Positions 9,137-19,821 of a DNA stretch of 64,000 nucleotides are shown here, piece by piece. Source of the DNA: Bradyrhizobium sp. ISRA430 (GTDB lineage: Bacteria > Pseudomonadota > Alphaproteobacteria > Rhizobiales > Xanthobacteraceae); contig NZ_CP094516.1 in NCBI RefSeq assembly GCF_029909975.1, positions 7,232,501-7,296,500 on the forward strand, in the 5' to 3' direction. A model generated the notes under the pieces. The model saw only the letters and a list, made by a program, of their open reading frames with translations, did not search any database and was not told the DNA's origin. Positions within the stretch are counted from its first letter, which is position 1. Each line of letters opens with the position of its first letter. The position numbers were made by a program, and so were the translations under genes.

Positions 9137-10294
9137 ATGCAAAAGGCAAACGATCTCGGCCGGTCTTCCACGGTCCTGGAACAAGATAGCACGCTGATCG
9201 CAGTCATTGAGATGAGCCTCTCAAGCTGGCTCGTCGCTGGAATCGTTCCCGGGTTGGATCGTCATCCGTTGAAGAAGCTTGGCGCCGACGAAGACGCGCT
9301 GCTCCAGTTGCTACACCGCTGGCGCGAGGAGGCGACAAAGTGTGGGCACGCGATCACACGCATAGCGGGCGCCTTTGAGGCGGGGCGCGATGGTTTTTGG
9401 CTGGCTCGCTGGCTGCGGGCTCGTGGCGTCGAGGCCTTCGTTATCCACTCAACAAGCGTCGCCGTCCCCCGCGAACACCGGCGGGCTAAAACCGATCGGC
9501 TCGACACCGAGCATTTGAAGCGCGCTCTGCTCGGTTGGCTACGCGGCGAGCCGAACCATTGCCAAATGGCAGCAATCCCTAGTCTCGATGAAGAGGACGC
9601 CCGGCGTCCGAACCGCGAGCGTGAGAACCTTGTCAGCCAACAAACCAGCATTGTCAATCGATTGAAGGCATGCCTCATTCGCCTGGGTATTCGCAATTTC
9701 AAGCCGACGTTGCGTTATGCGTCAGAGCGACTTGAGACGCTGCGCACGCCGGAAGGGGTGCCTCTGCCGCCCAACACTGTCGCCGAGATGCGCCGGGACA
9801 TGGCACGCCTTCGCCTCGTCAGGGAGCAGATCAGGGAGATCGAGGCGGCTCGATTACAGCGTTTGCAGGTTTCCGAGAGCGGAGCGCACGCGATGGTCAA
9901 ATTGCTGGCGCGCATCATTGGCGTTGGAATCGAAACAGCGGACATGCTCGTGCATGAGATCCTCTCCCGGCAATTGAGAGATCGCAGAGCAGTCGCGCGT
10001 TATGCGGGCCTCACGGGCGCTCCTGATGAAAGCGGCAAGCGAAGACGGGAGAAAGGCCTTGCACGCGCCGGCAATGCTCGGGTACGGCGTGGGATGATCC
10101 AACTGGCCTGGCGCTTTCTCCTTTTCCAAAAGGACAGTGCATTAGCCCAATGGTTCCGCACTCGCGCGGCCGACGCGCGCGGCGCGCGCAAGACCATGAT
10201 CGTGGCGCTGGCGCGTAAATTGCTCATTGCATTCTGGCGCCTGACGACGACAGGCGAAATACCTGTAGGGATCAAGTTGCGCCCGGTAGCATGA
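9137..10294 (+). CDS. IS110-family transposase, copy 1
   Basis: About 385 residues; ATG at 9137 is preferred, with 9125 as the alternative. It has an N-terminal DEDD (RuvC-like) domain with the AKTDRLDTEHLKRALLGWLRGE block and a C-terminal Tnp_IS116/IS110/IS902 domain with GVGIETADMLVHEIL and RRAVARYAGLTGAPDES, including the serine region used by the family. The protein is identical to the one at 15434-16591. Elements of this family move without target duplication and are guided by a bridge RNA encoded in a non-coding end (established for the family). The candidates here are 8962-9136 or the segment after the stop. Confidence 0.92.
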   Translation: MQKANDLGRSSTVLEQDSTLIAVIEMSLSSWLVAGIVPGLDRHPLKKLGADEDALLQLLHRWREEATKCGHAITRIAGAFEAGRDGFWLARWLRARGVEAFVIHSTSVAVPREHRRAKTDRLDTEHLKRALLGWLRGEPNHCQMAAIPSLDEEDARRPNRERENLVSQQTSIVNRLKACLIRLGIRNFKPTLRYASERLETLRTPEGVPLPPNTVAEMRRDMARLRLVREQIREIEAARLQRLQVSESGAHAMVKLLARIIGVGIETADMLVHEILSRQLRDRRAVARYAGLTGAPDESGKRRREKGLARAGNARVRRGMIQLAWRFLLFQKDSALAQWFRTRAADARGARKTMIVALARKLLIAFWRLTTTGEIPVGIKLRPVA

Positions 10295-10760
10295 ACGCGA
10301 GACAAGACACCTCGATTGGGGCTTTGGCGAAGCAACCGCTAAACCCTGATACTCCGAGGTGGCGGTGACCCGAGCCACAACTTGGTCCATATGACCTCGC
10401 GGAAGAATGGGCCCGCTGCCCGAGCTTCGCTTGCGATGCGCATTGCTGCATCATGGTCGAAGATTGCGTTCGACCGCATACAAGTACGCGGCGCGATGGC
10501 CCGCCGGATATTGCAAGCTCCCTCGGAATGTCTCTCAATCGCCATGCCATGGAGAGTTCGTGGTTACGCCCTGCCGCCCGACCATGCTCAGGCCCACCAA
10601 GGGGGATGGGCCCCCCTCTCCGCCGCCATCGCTCGCCAGCGCTGCGCTTTGGGGCAAGCGAGCGACGGCGGCTCCGAGGGGATGGCTTCGTCGGGACCCC
10701 AACGATCAATTTGCTGAACTTGACGTCACACGACTGCCCCACCCAAAGGAAAAGAATTGC

Positions 10761-11216
10761 CTAAGAGCTCTTGACAGGAAACACCCCATACAAGTTGTGG
10801 CCGACGGCTGAGAGGATGACGTTAGCCGCATCGCCCGGCGCGGGCCTTGAGGTAGCCGCGGCCGAGGTGACCATCGGCCTTCAGGTGTCCGATGATGGTT
10901 CGATGGCGGAGCGGCGCAGCTCGCGCTCGATGACACCGGAGACGCCGCGCTTCTGGCCGGAGATGAAGGTTCGTCGGGGGGATTTTGTGCGTCGTGGCCG
11001 CGGTATCTCTTGTCGACCTAGGCCCGCTCGATCGCGCAGCCGGTGAGTGTCATCGGTGCGGCCGATGACGTCCGCAAGGTGTGACCGTCGTACGGGTTAT
11101 CGGGTAGCGCCCTGGGTTGCAGCACGAACAGGCCACCGGGAGAACGGCGGTTGTTGGTGACGATGGAGGCTTTGACGCCGAACTCGTAAGGCGCGGCTGC
11201 TTTGCCCTTGCCGATG
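10761..11216 (-). pseudogene. 3' fragment of an IS5-family transposase gene (duplicated)
   Basis: In reverse orientation this encodes the C-terminal part of the IS5-family transposase that is present at greater length at 17058-18252, ending in the peptide AVGHNLYGVFPVKSS. It breaks abruptly at 11216, where the sequence changes to the end of a dppD-like gene. Frameshifts are present in both copies. Confidence 0.8.
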
Positions 11217-11217
11217 T

Positions 11218-11259
11218 CCCGGCCACGCTGCGGCTTGCTGGCGTTCCGAAGAGGTCTGA
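11218..11259 (+). pseudogene. C-terminal end of a DppD/OppD-type ABC ATPase gene
   Basis: Fourteen codons reading PGHAAACWRSEEV and stop. The GH-x-x-ACW ending is typical of DppD/OppD ATPases, and the stop lies four bases before the ATG of the DppF-like gene, as in dppD-dppF operons. The rest of the gene was replaced by the IS110/IS5 segment whose edge is at 11216. Confidence 0.65.
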
Positions 11260-11263
11260 GCGC

Positions 11264-12139
11264 ATGAGCAATCCGGTGCTGAAGGTCGTGAATCTGACCA
11301 AGCACTATCCTCTCGTCACGGGATTCCTGAAGACTGGTCCGGTGGTGCGGGCGGTAGAGGACATCTCATTCTCTGTTTCAGCCGGCGAGACGCTCTGTAT
11401 CGTCGGCGAATCCGGCTGCGGCAAGTCCACCGTCGCGCGGCTCCTAATGCGGATCTCGAATCGACGGGCGGGCGCGTGCTGATCGAGGGCACCGACATTG
11501 CGGGCTTGAAGACGCACGCGTTGCGGGGCACCGGATGCAGATGGTCTTTCAGGACCCTTACTCGTCGCTGAATCCGCGCCTTACCGCCGGACAGATTATC
11601 GCCGGGCCGGTCGATAATTTTGAGCGCCTTGCGGCAAGCAGCGCCACGTACTTGCCGCGGACCTGGGTATCCCCTTTGTCTTTATCTCGCATGACCTGAA
11701 CGTCGTGCAGCGTATCGGTCATCGCGTCGCAGTCATGTATTTAGGGCGGGTCGTGGAGCTCGCCTCATGCGAAACACTGTTTGCTAAGCGGGTCCATCCC
11801 TACACGGAGGCGCTTATATCTGCGGCTCCCGTACCCGATCCGACGCGGGTTCGTTCGGAGGCCCCGGTGGAAGGTGAGGTGCCAAGTCCCATCTATCCGC
11901 CGCGCGGGGGCGCCTTTCAGCCGCGCTGCCCACTCGCGATCGAGCGTTGCCGCGTCGCACTGCCGCCTTTGGTACCAATGCCCGATGGCCGGACCGTGGC
12001 CGTGCGCGCACCCGCGAAGGCAGCGCTAGCCGAGCAAACCGCAACCTATTGTTCTTCCAGGCAGACGGCTCAGCCTCAGATTCTTCTCTCAGGAAAGTTG
12101 GAGAAGCCATTGAAGCCACTCGGCCTCAAGGATATTTAA
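11264..12139 (+). pseudogene. DppF/OppF-type ABC transporter ATPase, frameshifted and internally deleted
   Basis: The N-terminal part is intact (MSNPVLKVVNLTKHYPL, Walker A GESGCGKST), with a gagg site upstream. After about 65 codons the frame breaks near 11460. The Q-loop region MQMVFQDPYSSLNPRL is found in a different frame, and a second lesion near 11620-11665 removes the LSGGQ signature and Walker B segments. The sequence resumes at DLGIPFVFISHDLNVVQRIGHRVAVMYLGRVVE and runs through the family C-terminal oligopeptide-binding extension (HPYTEALISAAPVPDP, FQPRCPLAIERC). Loss of the signature and Walker B means it cannot be a working ATPase. It was probably the partner of the solute-binding protein at 5733 (inference). 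Confidence 0.88.
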
Positions 12140-12345
12140 TTTGCCTCCATGTCGTAGTCACGGTTGGACCATCAGAAATATTTGAGTTTGAGCTTTAGTG
12201 CCGCTGGTATTGGTGGGTGTCGCAACGATCAAAGCGCGTCTAAAGTCCGAGGGATCCATATTCGGTGTACAATGCTGATTAGTCATAGGCTGGCAAGCAG
12301 AGCGCAGATGACTTTCCATGGGCGAATCGACGGATTGGAGACCCT

Positions 12346-13725
12346 ATGAACGGGCACTCAGACCAGGTTTCGTTCCGGCGGGCTGCGGGTTATGATACAG
12401 CCGGCTCGATTGCAGCGAACGTGGCGGACGGCTTCACGATGGTAGCGGTTGGCGACCTGATTGTGACGCGGCCTCTGACTAAGGGCGGCGATCAGGGCTT
12501 TAACGCAATAGTCAAGATACTTCATGACGCCGATGTCACGTTTGGCAACATGGAAACCAACATCTTTGACGTGCGGACGTTCAAGGGTAGTCCGCAGGCG
12601 GAATACGGCGGTGCATATCACGTTAGCCTTCCAGAACTCGGACCTGACTTGAAGGCCATGGGTTTTAACCTCGTCAGTTACGCGAACAACCATACATTTG
12701 ACTGGGGCATTGAAGGCATGCGCGAGACCAGCCGTGTGCTCGATCAAAATGGAATCGTCCATGCGGGAGTTGGCGAAAACCTCGCGCAGGCCCGTGCCCC
12801 TCGTTTTTTGGAGACCTCGCGCGGTCGGGTCGCACTAATCTCTTTTGCAACGACGTTCACGCCGATGTCTCGGGCATGCGATCCGGCTGGCGGCGCGCCA
12901 GGGCGGCCCGGGTTGAACAGCTTGCGTCTGATGAAAAGCGTCGTAGTTCCAGAGAATATGCTCGATAGCCTAAGACGAGTAGCGAGCGCATTGCCCGGCT
13001 TCAGCCAAACCTTCAGGGAATTGGATGCCGTTATGCTAGCTGGCGTAACATACAGGGCGGGGGCTAAAGCTGGCTACAGCTTTAAACCCGACCCTCGCGA
13101 CGTCAGGGCAATCCTTCGAAACGTGCGACAAGGCAAGCAGTTTGCCGATTTCTGTGTCGCCACCAATCACGGCCACGAGCCTGGCAATTGGAGTGAGGAG
13201 CCGCCCGATTACGAACGATCGCTTGTTCATCGGGTAATTGACGCTGGAGCCGACGCATATGTTGGGCACGGGCCGCACCGGCTGCGGGGTATTGAGATCT
13301 ATAAGGGCCGCCCCGTATTTTATAGCTTGGGCAACTTCATTATGGATGACCTGAGGACGCCCGTTGGCGCAGACATGTTCGATGCGCACGGCAAAGATCC
13401 CCGATCCAACACGGATGCTGAGGTAACGGTTAGCGAAATGTCAGGAGGGTATCGGACGGATCCGGGTTTTTCCGATCCGGTTTTCTACGACAGCATCGTC
13501 ACGGTCAGCCGATTCGAGAATAACCAGCTCACAGAGTTGCGGCTTTATCCAATTGAACTTGGTCACTCAAAGAGATTTGCCAATCGCGGCGTCCCTCGCT
13601 TGGCGCCTGCGCCGCAAGCAAACGTCATATTGGAACGCCTAAGGGCGCTCTCGCAGCCATTTGGGACCGATATCGCAATCGAGAATAATACCGGAATGGT
13701 CAACCTGCAGCCGAGCTCATCATAA
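12346..13725 (+). CDS. CapA-family metallophosphatase-like protein, paralog 2
   Basis: A 459-residue paralog of the protein at 7540-8910, alignable along its whole length with all the same motifs (GDLIVTRPL, FGNMETNIFD, NNHTFDWG, NHGHEPGNW, GHGPHRLRGIEIYKGRPVFYSLGNFI). The start has ggag six bases upstream. The two paralogs differ by many scattered substitutions, so the duplication is old compared with the IS duplication between them. It directly follows the broken DppF-like gene. Whether both copies are used is unknown; both frames are intact. Confidence 0.85.
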   Translation: MNGHSDQVSFRRAAGYDTAGSIAANVADGFTMVAVGDLIVTRPLTKGGDQGFNAIVKILHDADVTFGNMETNIFDVRTFKGSPQAEYGGAYHVSLPELGPDLKAMGFNLVSYANNHTFDWGIEGMRETSRVLDQNGIVHAGVGENLAQARAPRFLETSRGRVALISFATTFTPMSRACDPAGGAPGRPGLNSLRLMKSVVVPENMLDSLRRVASALPGFSQTFRELDAVMLAGVTYRAGAKAGYSFKPDPRDVRAILRNVRQGKQFADFCVATNHGHEPGNWSEEPPDYERSLVHRVIDAGADAYVGHGPHRLRGIEIYKGRPVFYSLGNFIMDDLRTPVGADMFDAHGKDPRSNTDAEVTVSEMSGGYRTDPGFSDPVFYDSIVTVSRFENNQLTELRLYPIELGHSKRFANRGVPRLAPAPQANVILERLRALSQPFGTDIAIENNTGMVNLQPSSS

Positions 13726-13813
13726 GTATTAGTCTTACTGAGTCAGAAAGCCGCGATCTGGAGGGTTGAGAATCGGATATCAAGGGAGATTCAGCGAGGT
13801 CGAGGAGGCCGAG

Positions 13814-15243
13814 ATGGATCGCCGAGGAAGAGGAACCAGCGAGACGCGATTTTCGGCTTACTTTGATAGCCTTGTGAGCGTGATCGGGCCTGCCGATCGC
13901 GAGCGCCCATTTCGGGATTATTGCACGGGGTTGTTGATGCCCTGTGAACGCAAGAGCGTAGAGCCGATGGCAGCAGTGACGGCGCCGGAGCGGACTGCGG
14001 CCCAACACCAATCGCTACTGCACTTCATCGGTGAAGGACGGTGGTCGGAGAGAAGGTCCTGGCCAAGGTGCGGGAGACAGTGTTGCCTGCGGTCGAACGT
14101 AACGGACCGATCGAAGCCTGGATCATCGACGACACGGCGTTCCCCAAGAAAGAGACGCATTCTGTGGGGGGCACGCCAGTATTGCGGTCAACTCGGCAAA
14201 CAGGCCAATTGTCAGGTCGCGGTGTCCCTGTCGGTTGCCAATCATCATGCCAACTTGCCGGTGGCCTATGGGCTCTATCTGCCGGAGGTTAGGGCCTCCG
14301 ACGCTGCCCGCTGCAAGAAGGCCGGCGTGCCCGACCAGATCGTCTTTCAAACCAAGATCGAGATCGCGCTCGACCAAATCCGCGCAGCCTGCGCCGCGGG
14401 CTTGCCGCGTGGCGTCGTTCTGATTGACGCCGGCTACGGCAATGACAGCGAGTTGCGCGCCGCCCTCACTGCGCTTGAGCTTTCCTATGCCGCCGGCATT
14501 CTCTCGAGCACCACAGTGTGGACGCCCGGCACGGGGCCTTTTGCCACCCAAGCCCTACGTGCCCGGCCGCGGACGGCCGACCAAGCAGCTTCGTCGCGAT
14601 GCGAAGCATCAACCGATCAAGGTCAAGGATCTTGCCTTGAGTCTTCCGGCCAAAGCTTGGCGGACGATCGCTTGGCGCGAGGGAACGAACGAGCCTCTCA
14701 AATCCCGCTTTGCACGAGTGCGCATTCGCATTGCGCGGCGCGACTTCAATCGCAGCGAGCCTTGGCCGGAAGAATGGCTTCTCATCGCGTGGCCCAAAGG
14801 TGAGAAGGAGCCGACAAGTACTGGCTGTCGAGCCTCCCGCCCGACATCGGCCTTGACCATCTCGTTGATCTTGCCAAGTTGCGCTGGCGCATCGAACGCG
14901 ACTACCAGGAACTTAAGCAGGAGACTGGTCTTGACCACTTCGAGGGGCGGGATTGGCGCGGCTTTCACCATCACGCCACGCTCTGTATCGCCGCCTACGG
15001 ATTCCTGATCTCCGAACGGGAGACGATTCCCCCCTCAGGATCTCATTCCTCCGGCCGTTCAAAAAATCTCCGCTTCCCGAAAATTACCGGCCAAGAGGTT
15101 CTGCCGCTCAGGACCGAACGTCATATCCCCAACTCGATCGCAACAATGCGACGCCGCTTGAGTGTCGCGCTCCTCAGCCGCATGCAAAGGTGTCCTTGCT
15201 GCGTCCGGCTCATCAAAGGGCGCGACCCGCCGATCCACTTATG
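13814..15243 (+). pseudogene. IS701-family transposase, multiply frameshifted
   Basis: Successive frames carry the parts of an IS701-type DDE transposase: FRDYCTGLLMPCERKSVEPMA, IEAWIIDDTAFPKKETHSVG, YCGQLGKQANCQVAVSLSVANHHA, GVVLIDAGYGNDSELRAAL and LRWRIERDYQELKQETGLDHFEG. At least four frame changes separate them, so it is dead. The start at 13814 has gaggagg nearby. The gene ends just before the second copy of the 2.26-kb repeat. Confidence 0.85.
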
Positions 15244-15258
15244 ACACAGTAAGATTTG

Positions 15259-17513
15259 TCGTCCGTTAAGAAGGCGAGTTGAGCGGGGCGGGACGGCTGA
15301 ACGTGCGCCATAGCTGGAGCAGGATGAGGCGCAAGAGTTCTCTGAGCCAGGCGAGGATGCGGCGGAAGATACTATGGGGTGACCGGCAAAGGCGTGAGAG
15401 TATTGAGGCTGGTCATGAGCAATGGAGCACCCCATGCAAAAGGCAAACGATCTCGGCCGGTCTTCCACGGTCCTGGAACAAGATAGCACGCTGATCGCAG
15501 TCATTGAGATGAGCCTCTCAAGCTGGCTCGTCGCTGGAATCGTTCCCGGGTTGGATCGTCATCCGTTGAAGAAGCTTGGCGCCGACGAAGACGCGCTGCT
15601 CCAGTTGCTACACCGCTGGCGCGAGGAGGCGACAAAGTGTGGGCACGCGATCACACGCATAGCGGGCGCCTTTGAGGCGGGGCGCGATGGTTTTTGGCTG
15701 GCTCGCTGGCTGCGGGCTCGTGGCGTCGAGGCCTTCGTTATCCACTCAACAAGCGTCGCCGTCCCCCGCGAACACCGGCGGGCTAAAACCGATCGGCTCG
15801 ACACCGAGCATTTGAAGCGCGCTCTGCTCGGTTGGCTACGCGGCGAGCCGAACCATTGCCAAATGGCAGCAATCCCTAGTCTCGATGAAGAGGACGCCCG
15901 GCGTCCGAACCGCGAGCGTGAGAACCTTGTCAGCCAACAAACCAGCATTGTCAATCGATTGAAGGCATGCCTCATTCGCCTGGGTATTCGCAATTTCAAG
16001 CCGACGTTGCGTTATGCGTCAGAGCGACTTGAGACGCTGCGCACGCCGGAAGGGGTGCCTCTGCCGCCCAACACTGTCGCCGAGATGCGCCGGGACATGG
16101 CACGCCTTCGCCTCGTCAGGGAGCAGATCAGGGAGATCGAGGCGGCTCGATTACAGCGTTTGCAGGTTTCCGAGAGCGGAGCGCACGCGATGGTCAAATT
16201 GCTGGCGCGCATCATTGGCGTTGGAATCGAAACAGCGGACATGCTCGTGCATGAGATCCTCTCCCGGCAATTGAGAGATCGCAGAGCAGTCGCGCGTTAT
16301 GCGGGCCTCACGGGCGCTCCTGATGAAAGCGGCAAGCGAAGACGGGAGAAAGGCCTTGCACGCGCCGGCAATGCTCGGGTACGGCGTGGGATGATCCAAC
16401 TGGCCTGGCGCTTTCTCCTTTTCCAAAAGGACAGTGCATTAGCCCAATGGTTCCGCACTCGCGCGGCCGACGCGCGCGGCGCGCGCAAGACCATGATCGT
16501 GGCGCTGGCGCGTAAATTGCTCATTGCATTCTGGCGCCTGACGACGACAGGCGAAATACCTGTAGGGATCAAGTTGCGCCCGGTAGCATGAACGCGAGAC
16601 AAGACACCTCGATTGGGGCTTTGGCGAAGCAACCGCTAAACCCTGATACTCCGAGGTGGCGGTGACCCGAGCCACAACTTGGTCCATATGACCTCGCGGA
16701 AGAATGGGCCCGCTGCCCGAGCTTCGCTTGCGATGCGCATTGCTGCATCATGGTCGAAGATTGCGTTCGACCGCATACAAGTACGCGGCGCGATGGCCCG
16801 CCGGATATTGCAAGCTCCCTCGGAATGTCTCTCAATCGCCATGCCATGGAGAGTTCGTGGTTACGCCCTGCCGCCCGACCATGCTCAGGCCCACCAAGGG
16901 GGATGGGCCCCCCTCTCCGCCGCCATCGCTCGCCAGCGCTGCGCTTTGGGGCAAGCGAGCGACGGCGGCTCCGAGGGGATGGCTTCGTCGGGACCCCAAC
17001 GATCAATTTGCTGAACTTGACGTCACACGACTGCCCCACCCAAAGGAAAAGAATTGCCTAAGAGCTCTTGACAGGAAACACCCCATACAAGTTGTGGCCG
17101 ACGGCTGAGAGGATGACGTTAGCCGCATCGCCCGGCGCGGGCCTTGAGGTAGCCGCGGCCGAGGTGACCATCGGCCTTCAGGTGTCCGATGATGGTTCGA
17201 TGGCGGAGCGGCGCAGCTCGCGCTCGATGACACCGGAGACGCCGCGCTTCTGGCCGGAGATGAAGGTTCGTCGGGGGGATTTTGTGCGTCGTGGCCGCGG
17301 TATCTCTTGTCGACCTAGGCCCGCTCGATCGCGCAGCCGGTGAGTGTCATCGGTGCGGCCGATGACGTCCGCAAGGTGTGACCGTCGTACGGGTTATCGG
17401 GTAGCGCCCTGGGTTGCAGCACGAACAGGCCACCGGGAGAACGGCGGTTGTTGGTGACGATGGAGGCTTTGACGCCGAACTCGTAAGGCGCGGCTGCTTT
17501 GCCCTTGCCGATG
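15259..17513 (+). repeat. 2,255-bp near-identical direct repeat, copy 2
   Basis: Partner of 8962-11216. Here the IS5-family transposase sequence continues without a break past 17513, so this copy has the ancestral right-hand junction and copy 1 is the derived, truncated one. The left junction abuts the end of the IS701 pseudogene. Confidence 0.92.
15434..16591 (+). CDS. IS110-family transposase, copy 2
   Basis: Identical in protein sequence to the gene at 9137-10294, with the same DEDD-type N-terminal block (AKTDRLDTEHLKRAL) and Tnp_20 C-terminal block. The near-absence of differences between copies means the duplication is recent and the gene may be functional. Confidence 0.92.
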   Translation: MQKANDLGRSSTVLEQDSTLIAVIEMSLSSWLVAGIVPGLDRHPLKKLGADEDALLQLLHRWREEATKCGHAITRIAGAFEAGRDGFWLARWLRARGVEAFVIHSTSVAVPREHRRAKTDRLDTEHLKRALLGWLRGEPNHCQMAAIPSLDEEDARRPNRERENLVSQQTSIVNRLKACLIRLGIRNFKPTLRYASERLETLRTPEGVPLPPNTVAEMRRDMARLRLVREQIREIEAARLQRLQVSESGAHAMVKLLARIIGVGIETADMLVHEILSRQLRDRRAVARYAGLTGAPDESGKRRREKGLARAGNARVRRGMIQLAWRFLLFQKDSALAQWFRTRAADARGARKTMIVALARKLLIAFWRLTTTGEIPVGIKLRPVA

Positions 17514-18252
17514 CACTCCACCTCCGGGCGTGGAAGGAATAAAGCTTGAAGCCTCGCTGGCGCTGCTGCTGCGAGCGGATCTGCGAGGCCCGGCTGAGAG
17601 GGAGGGCGAACGTGTTCTCAAGACAGCCTGACCTTCGATCTTGCGGCGGATATCGCGGATGATCCGGCCCAGTCGGCTACGCAGGATGCGCAACTGCCGC
17701 TGATGCCGCTTGAATTGCTTGGCATGGGCGTAGCGTCCCGCCATCATTGTCGCGGTTTTGGCAATGCGAAGATAGGACTGCCGCGGCTTGACCCCGTGCT
17801 TCCTCGCCAGACGGGTTGATCCCCTTGATCGCCGCGTGTAAGAGCTTGGCATCGGTCGGGAAGGTGATCGCCTTCGGCTGCACGGCGGTATCGACTGTGA
17901 CCCGCTTGAGCTCCTGGCTGCGTAACGCGCCTCGTGTGCCACCCGCAAGTTCTCGGCCAGCAGCAGCTCCAGCTTGTCGCCGAGCCGCTTGCGCCAGTGG
18001 CTCAGGTCCGAGCGCTCGTGCGGGAATGCGTGCTGGAAGAACTCTTCGCCGGTGAAGTATTGGAAATATGGGTCTTGGACCCAGCGCTCGCACACCCCCT
18101 CATCGGACAGTCCGTAAATGTGCTTGAGCAACAGCCCGATCATGAAGCGCGGCGCGATCCCGGGCCGACCATTCTCGCTATAGAGCGGCGCGATCTCGCC
18201 GTCGATCCTCCCAATCGACCTTGCCGGCGAGCTGAACCAGCTCGTGCTTCAT
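17058..18252 (-). pseudogene. IS5-family transposase, degraded
   Basis: Read right to left it begins MKHELVQLAGKVDWE and continues with the DUF772-type block MIGLLLKHIYGLSDEGVCERW, QYFTGEEFFQHAFPHERSDLSHWRKRL, then VTVDTAVQPKAITFPTDAKLLHAAI, YAHAKQFKRHQRQLRILRSRLGRI, YEFGVKASIVTNNRRSPGG and the C-terminal GDAANVILSAVGHN. Several frameshifts and an early stop separate these. Its last 456 bases are also present at 10761-11216. Confidence 0.85.
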
Positions 18253-19821
18253 ATGGATCATTTATCCCGCCTGGCCCGGAACAGATCGCCCGATCCCGTC
18301 GTCGTGTGCTTCTTCGGTCGCGTCGCCACCTCCGATGCGACGACGGAATCATGGTTGGCGAATCGACCGAATCCTGAAAATGAAATTGCAAGGTTACGAC
18401 GCCCGAAGCATCAAAGCCCTGCAAACGCAAAACAGTCCAAAACGACAAACGCGATTCTAGCTCAATCGCTTAGCCACTCTTCACGGACGACGTATTATTC
18501 CGACCAGCCGAAGGGGCTGAGCCGCTCGGTGCACACCGATGCGACAACCAGTGCTGGAGTGATTCGGCCACGCGATCGAATTTCACGTAAAACCTGCCAC
18601 TCTCGCAAGCCAAATTCAGCGCCTGCGAAGTGAGCGAGGCCGCAGACCAGTTCAAGCTGACTATTAACGGTAAGATGGCGCGTTGCCGCACGAGGCGTGG
18701 ACGAGATCGGAACCCCCGTGCGTTCATCAACGAAGCGCATACGACATCGCGTAAAACGCCGTCGACGTCGCCGCGATGATCATGATCGGCACCATACATG
18801 GGAGCCCGGTGACCAACATCATCCGCTGATCTACAGAGATGGAAGCAGGCAGGACATGTTGTTCTGAACGTCGTGCTCTCGTTATAAGGTGTGTGCGTGA
18901 ACTGGCCGAAGCGCCGCTGCGAGGTGACGCCGAGTGAAGCATCCGGACAGGCAAGCTCCGCGGACTTCAACGGTTCCGAGACCGCAAGGCGTTTTACCTC
19001 GCGGGGTGCGATGCCTTCGCCGAAACGACCTCGGAACAGGCCGTGACGATTTTGATTTCTACTCCGCGTGCGTGCGTCAATGAACGCCTTATTCGGCAGT
19101 CGCGCGGTCGAAAATGAATTGCCCCTCCATGCGCCGCCAAAGGTCATGTATGCGCTCTTGAGGGCGGCAAACCAGTGCTCCTACTTGATGGCCCGGAATG
19201 AACGGACATGTATCCGTCGCGATTGCCAGAGCGTCGCCACGAACACCCATGCTAGGACCGTCTCCCGCCGCTGTGAACCAGACGCTCGCCGAGGTCGACC
19301 GGGGCGACGTGGCGGCGCTCGCGTGCCGTCAAATCGCCACCGAGCGATGACCTCGGAATAGGTAAAGCTCCGATTGCAGACGGCGGCCGTCGAGCGAACA
19401 CGGCCACGATCGCTCGAATGGATGAGGGGATCCAACGGCAAAATACGTGCTTTCGACAGGCTTGATCTCATCGTCCTTTTGCACACCTAACATTCTCATG
19501 CGCATTGGTAGCTCTCAGCTTAGGTAGGTGCAGGCAGCGGGATGTCCAACTATCTTGGTCTTCAAACGCATGGCAGAATGGACGGATAGCAGCATGGCAG
19601 AAACCGGCGAGAAGAATAAGGGCCGAATGTCAGGGAGGGTCTTGCCATCGCCAGCTATTCCGCCGTGAGGCGAGCGCGAGCGCTTCATCCAGCCCGCTCC
19701 GAGTCATGTAGCTGATCAGAGCCACGTCTGCTGCACTGAGGTAACGTCGGAAGTTCATCGCTCCCGACGCACGATGACGAGACATGTATACCATTCCGAT
19801 TTGGGTAGGACTAAGGAGAAC
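18253..19821. other. 1.6-kb stretch without a convincing gene
   Basis: Frames on both strands are short and of unlike composition. On the minus strand, around 18730-18830, one frame has a hydrophobic run (MMLVTGLPCMVPIMIIAATS) that could be a remnant of a membrane protein, but no family could be assigned. The rest looks like eroded DNA. Confidence 0.5.

Larger units (their letters stand above)
8962..11216 (+). repeat. 2,255-bp near-identical direct repeat, copy 1
   Basis: This segment recurs at 15259-17513 with a constant offset of 6,297 bp. The few differences I saw lie in the first ~80 bases (for example agagggcgaatt against agaaggcgagtt). It contains a whole IS110-family transposase gene, about 460 bp of trailing non-coding DNA with a large inverted repeat around 10615-10685, and the last ~456 bp of an IS5-family transposase gene. 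Left of the repeat is the CapA paralog 1; right of it begins the end of a dppD-like gene. Confidence 0.92.

Noticed and set aside
8962..17513. Composite transposon formed by the two IS110 copies around dppF and CapA 2
   Set aside because: IS110 elements do not normally move composite units and make no target duplications; the repeat edges do not coincide with an element end, so duplication by recombination is at least as likely.
18470..19147. 225-codon minus-strand frame in the eroded region
   Set aside because: No ribosome site, mixed composition and no recognised motif; only a short hydrophobic piece in another frame looks protein-like.
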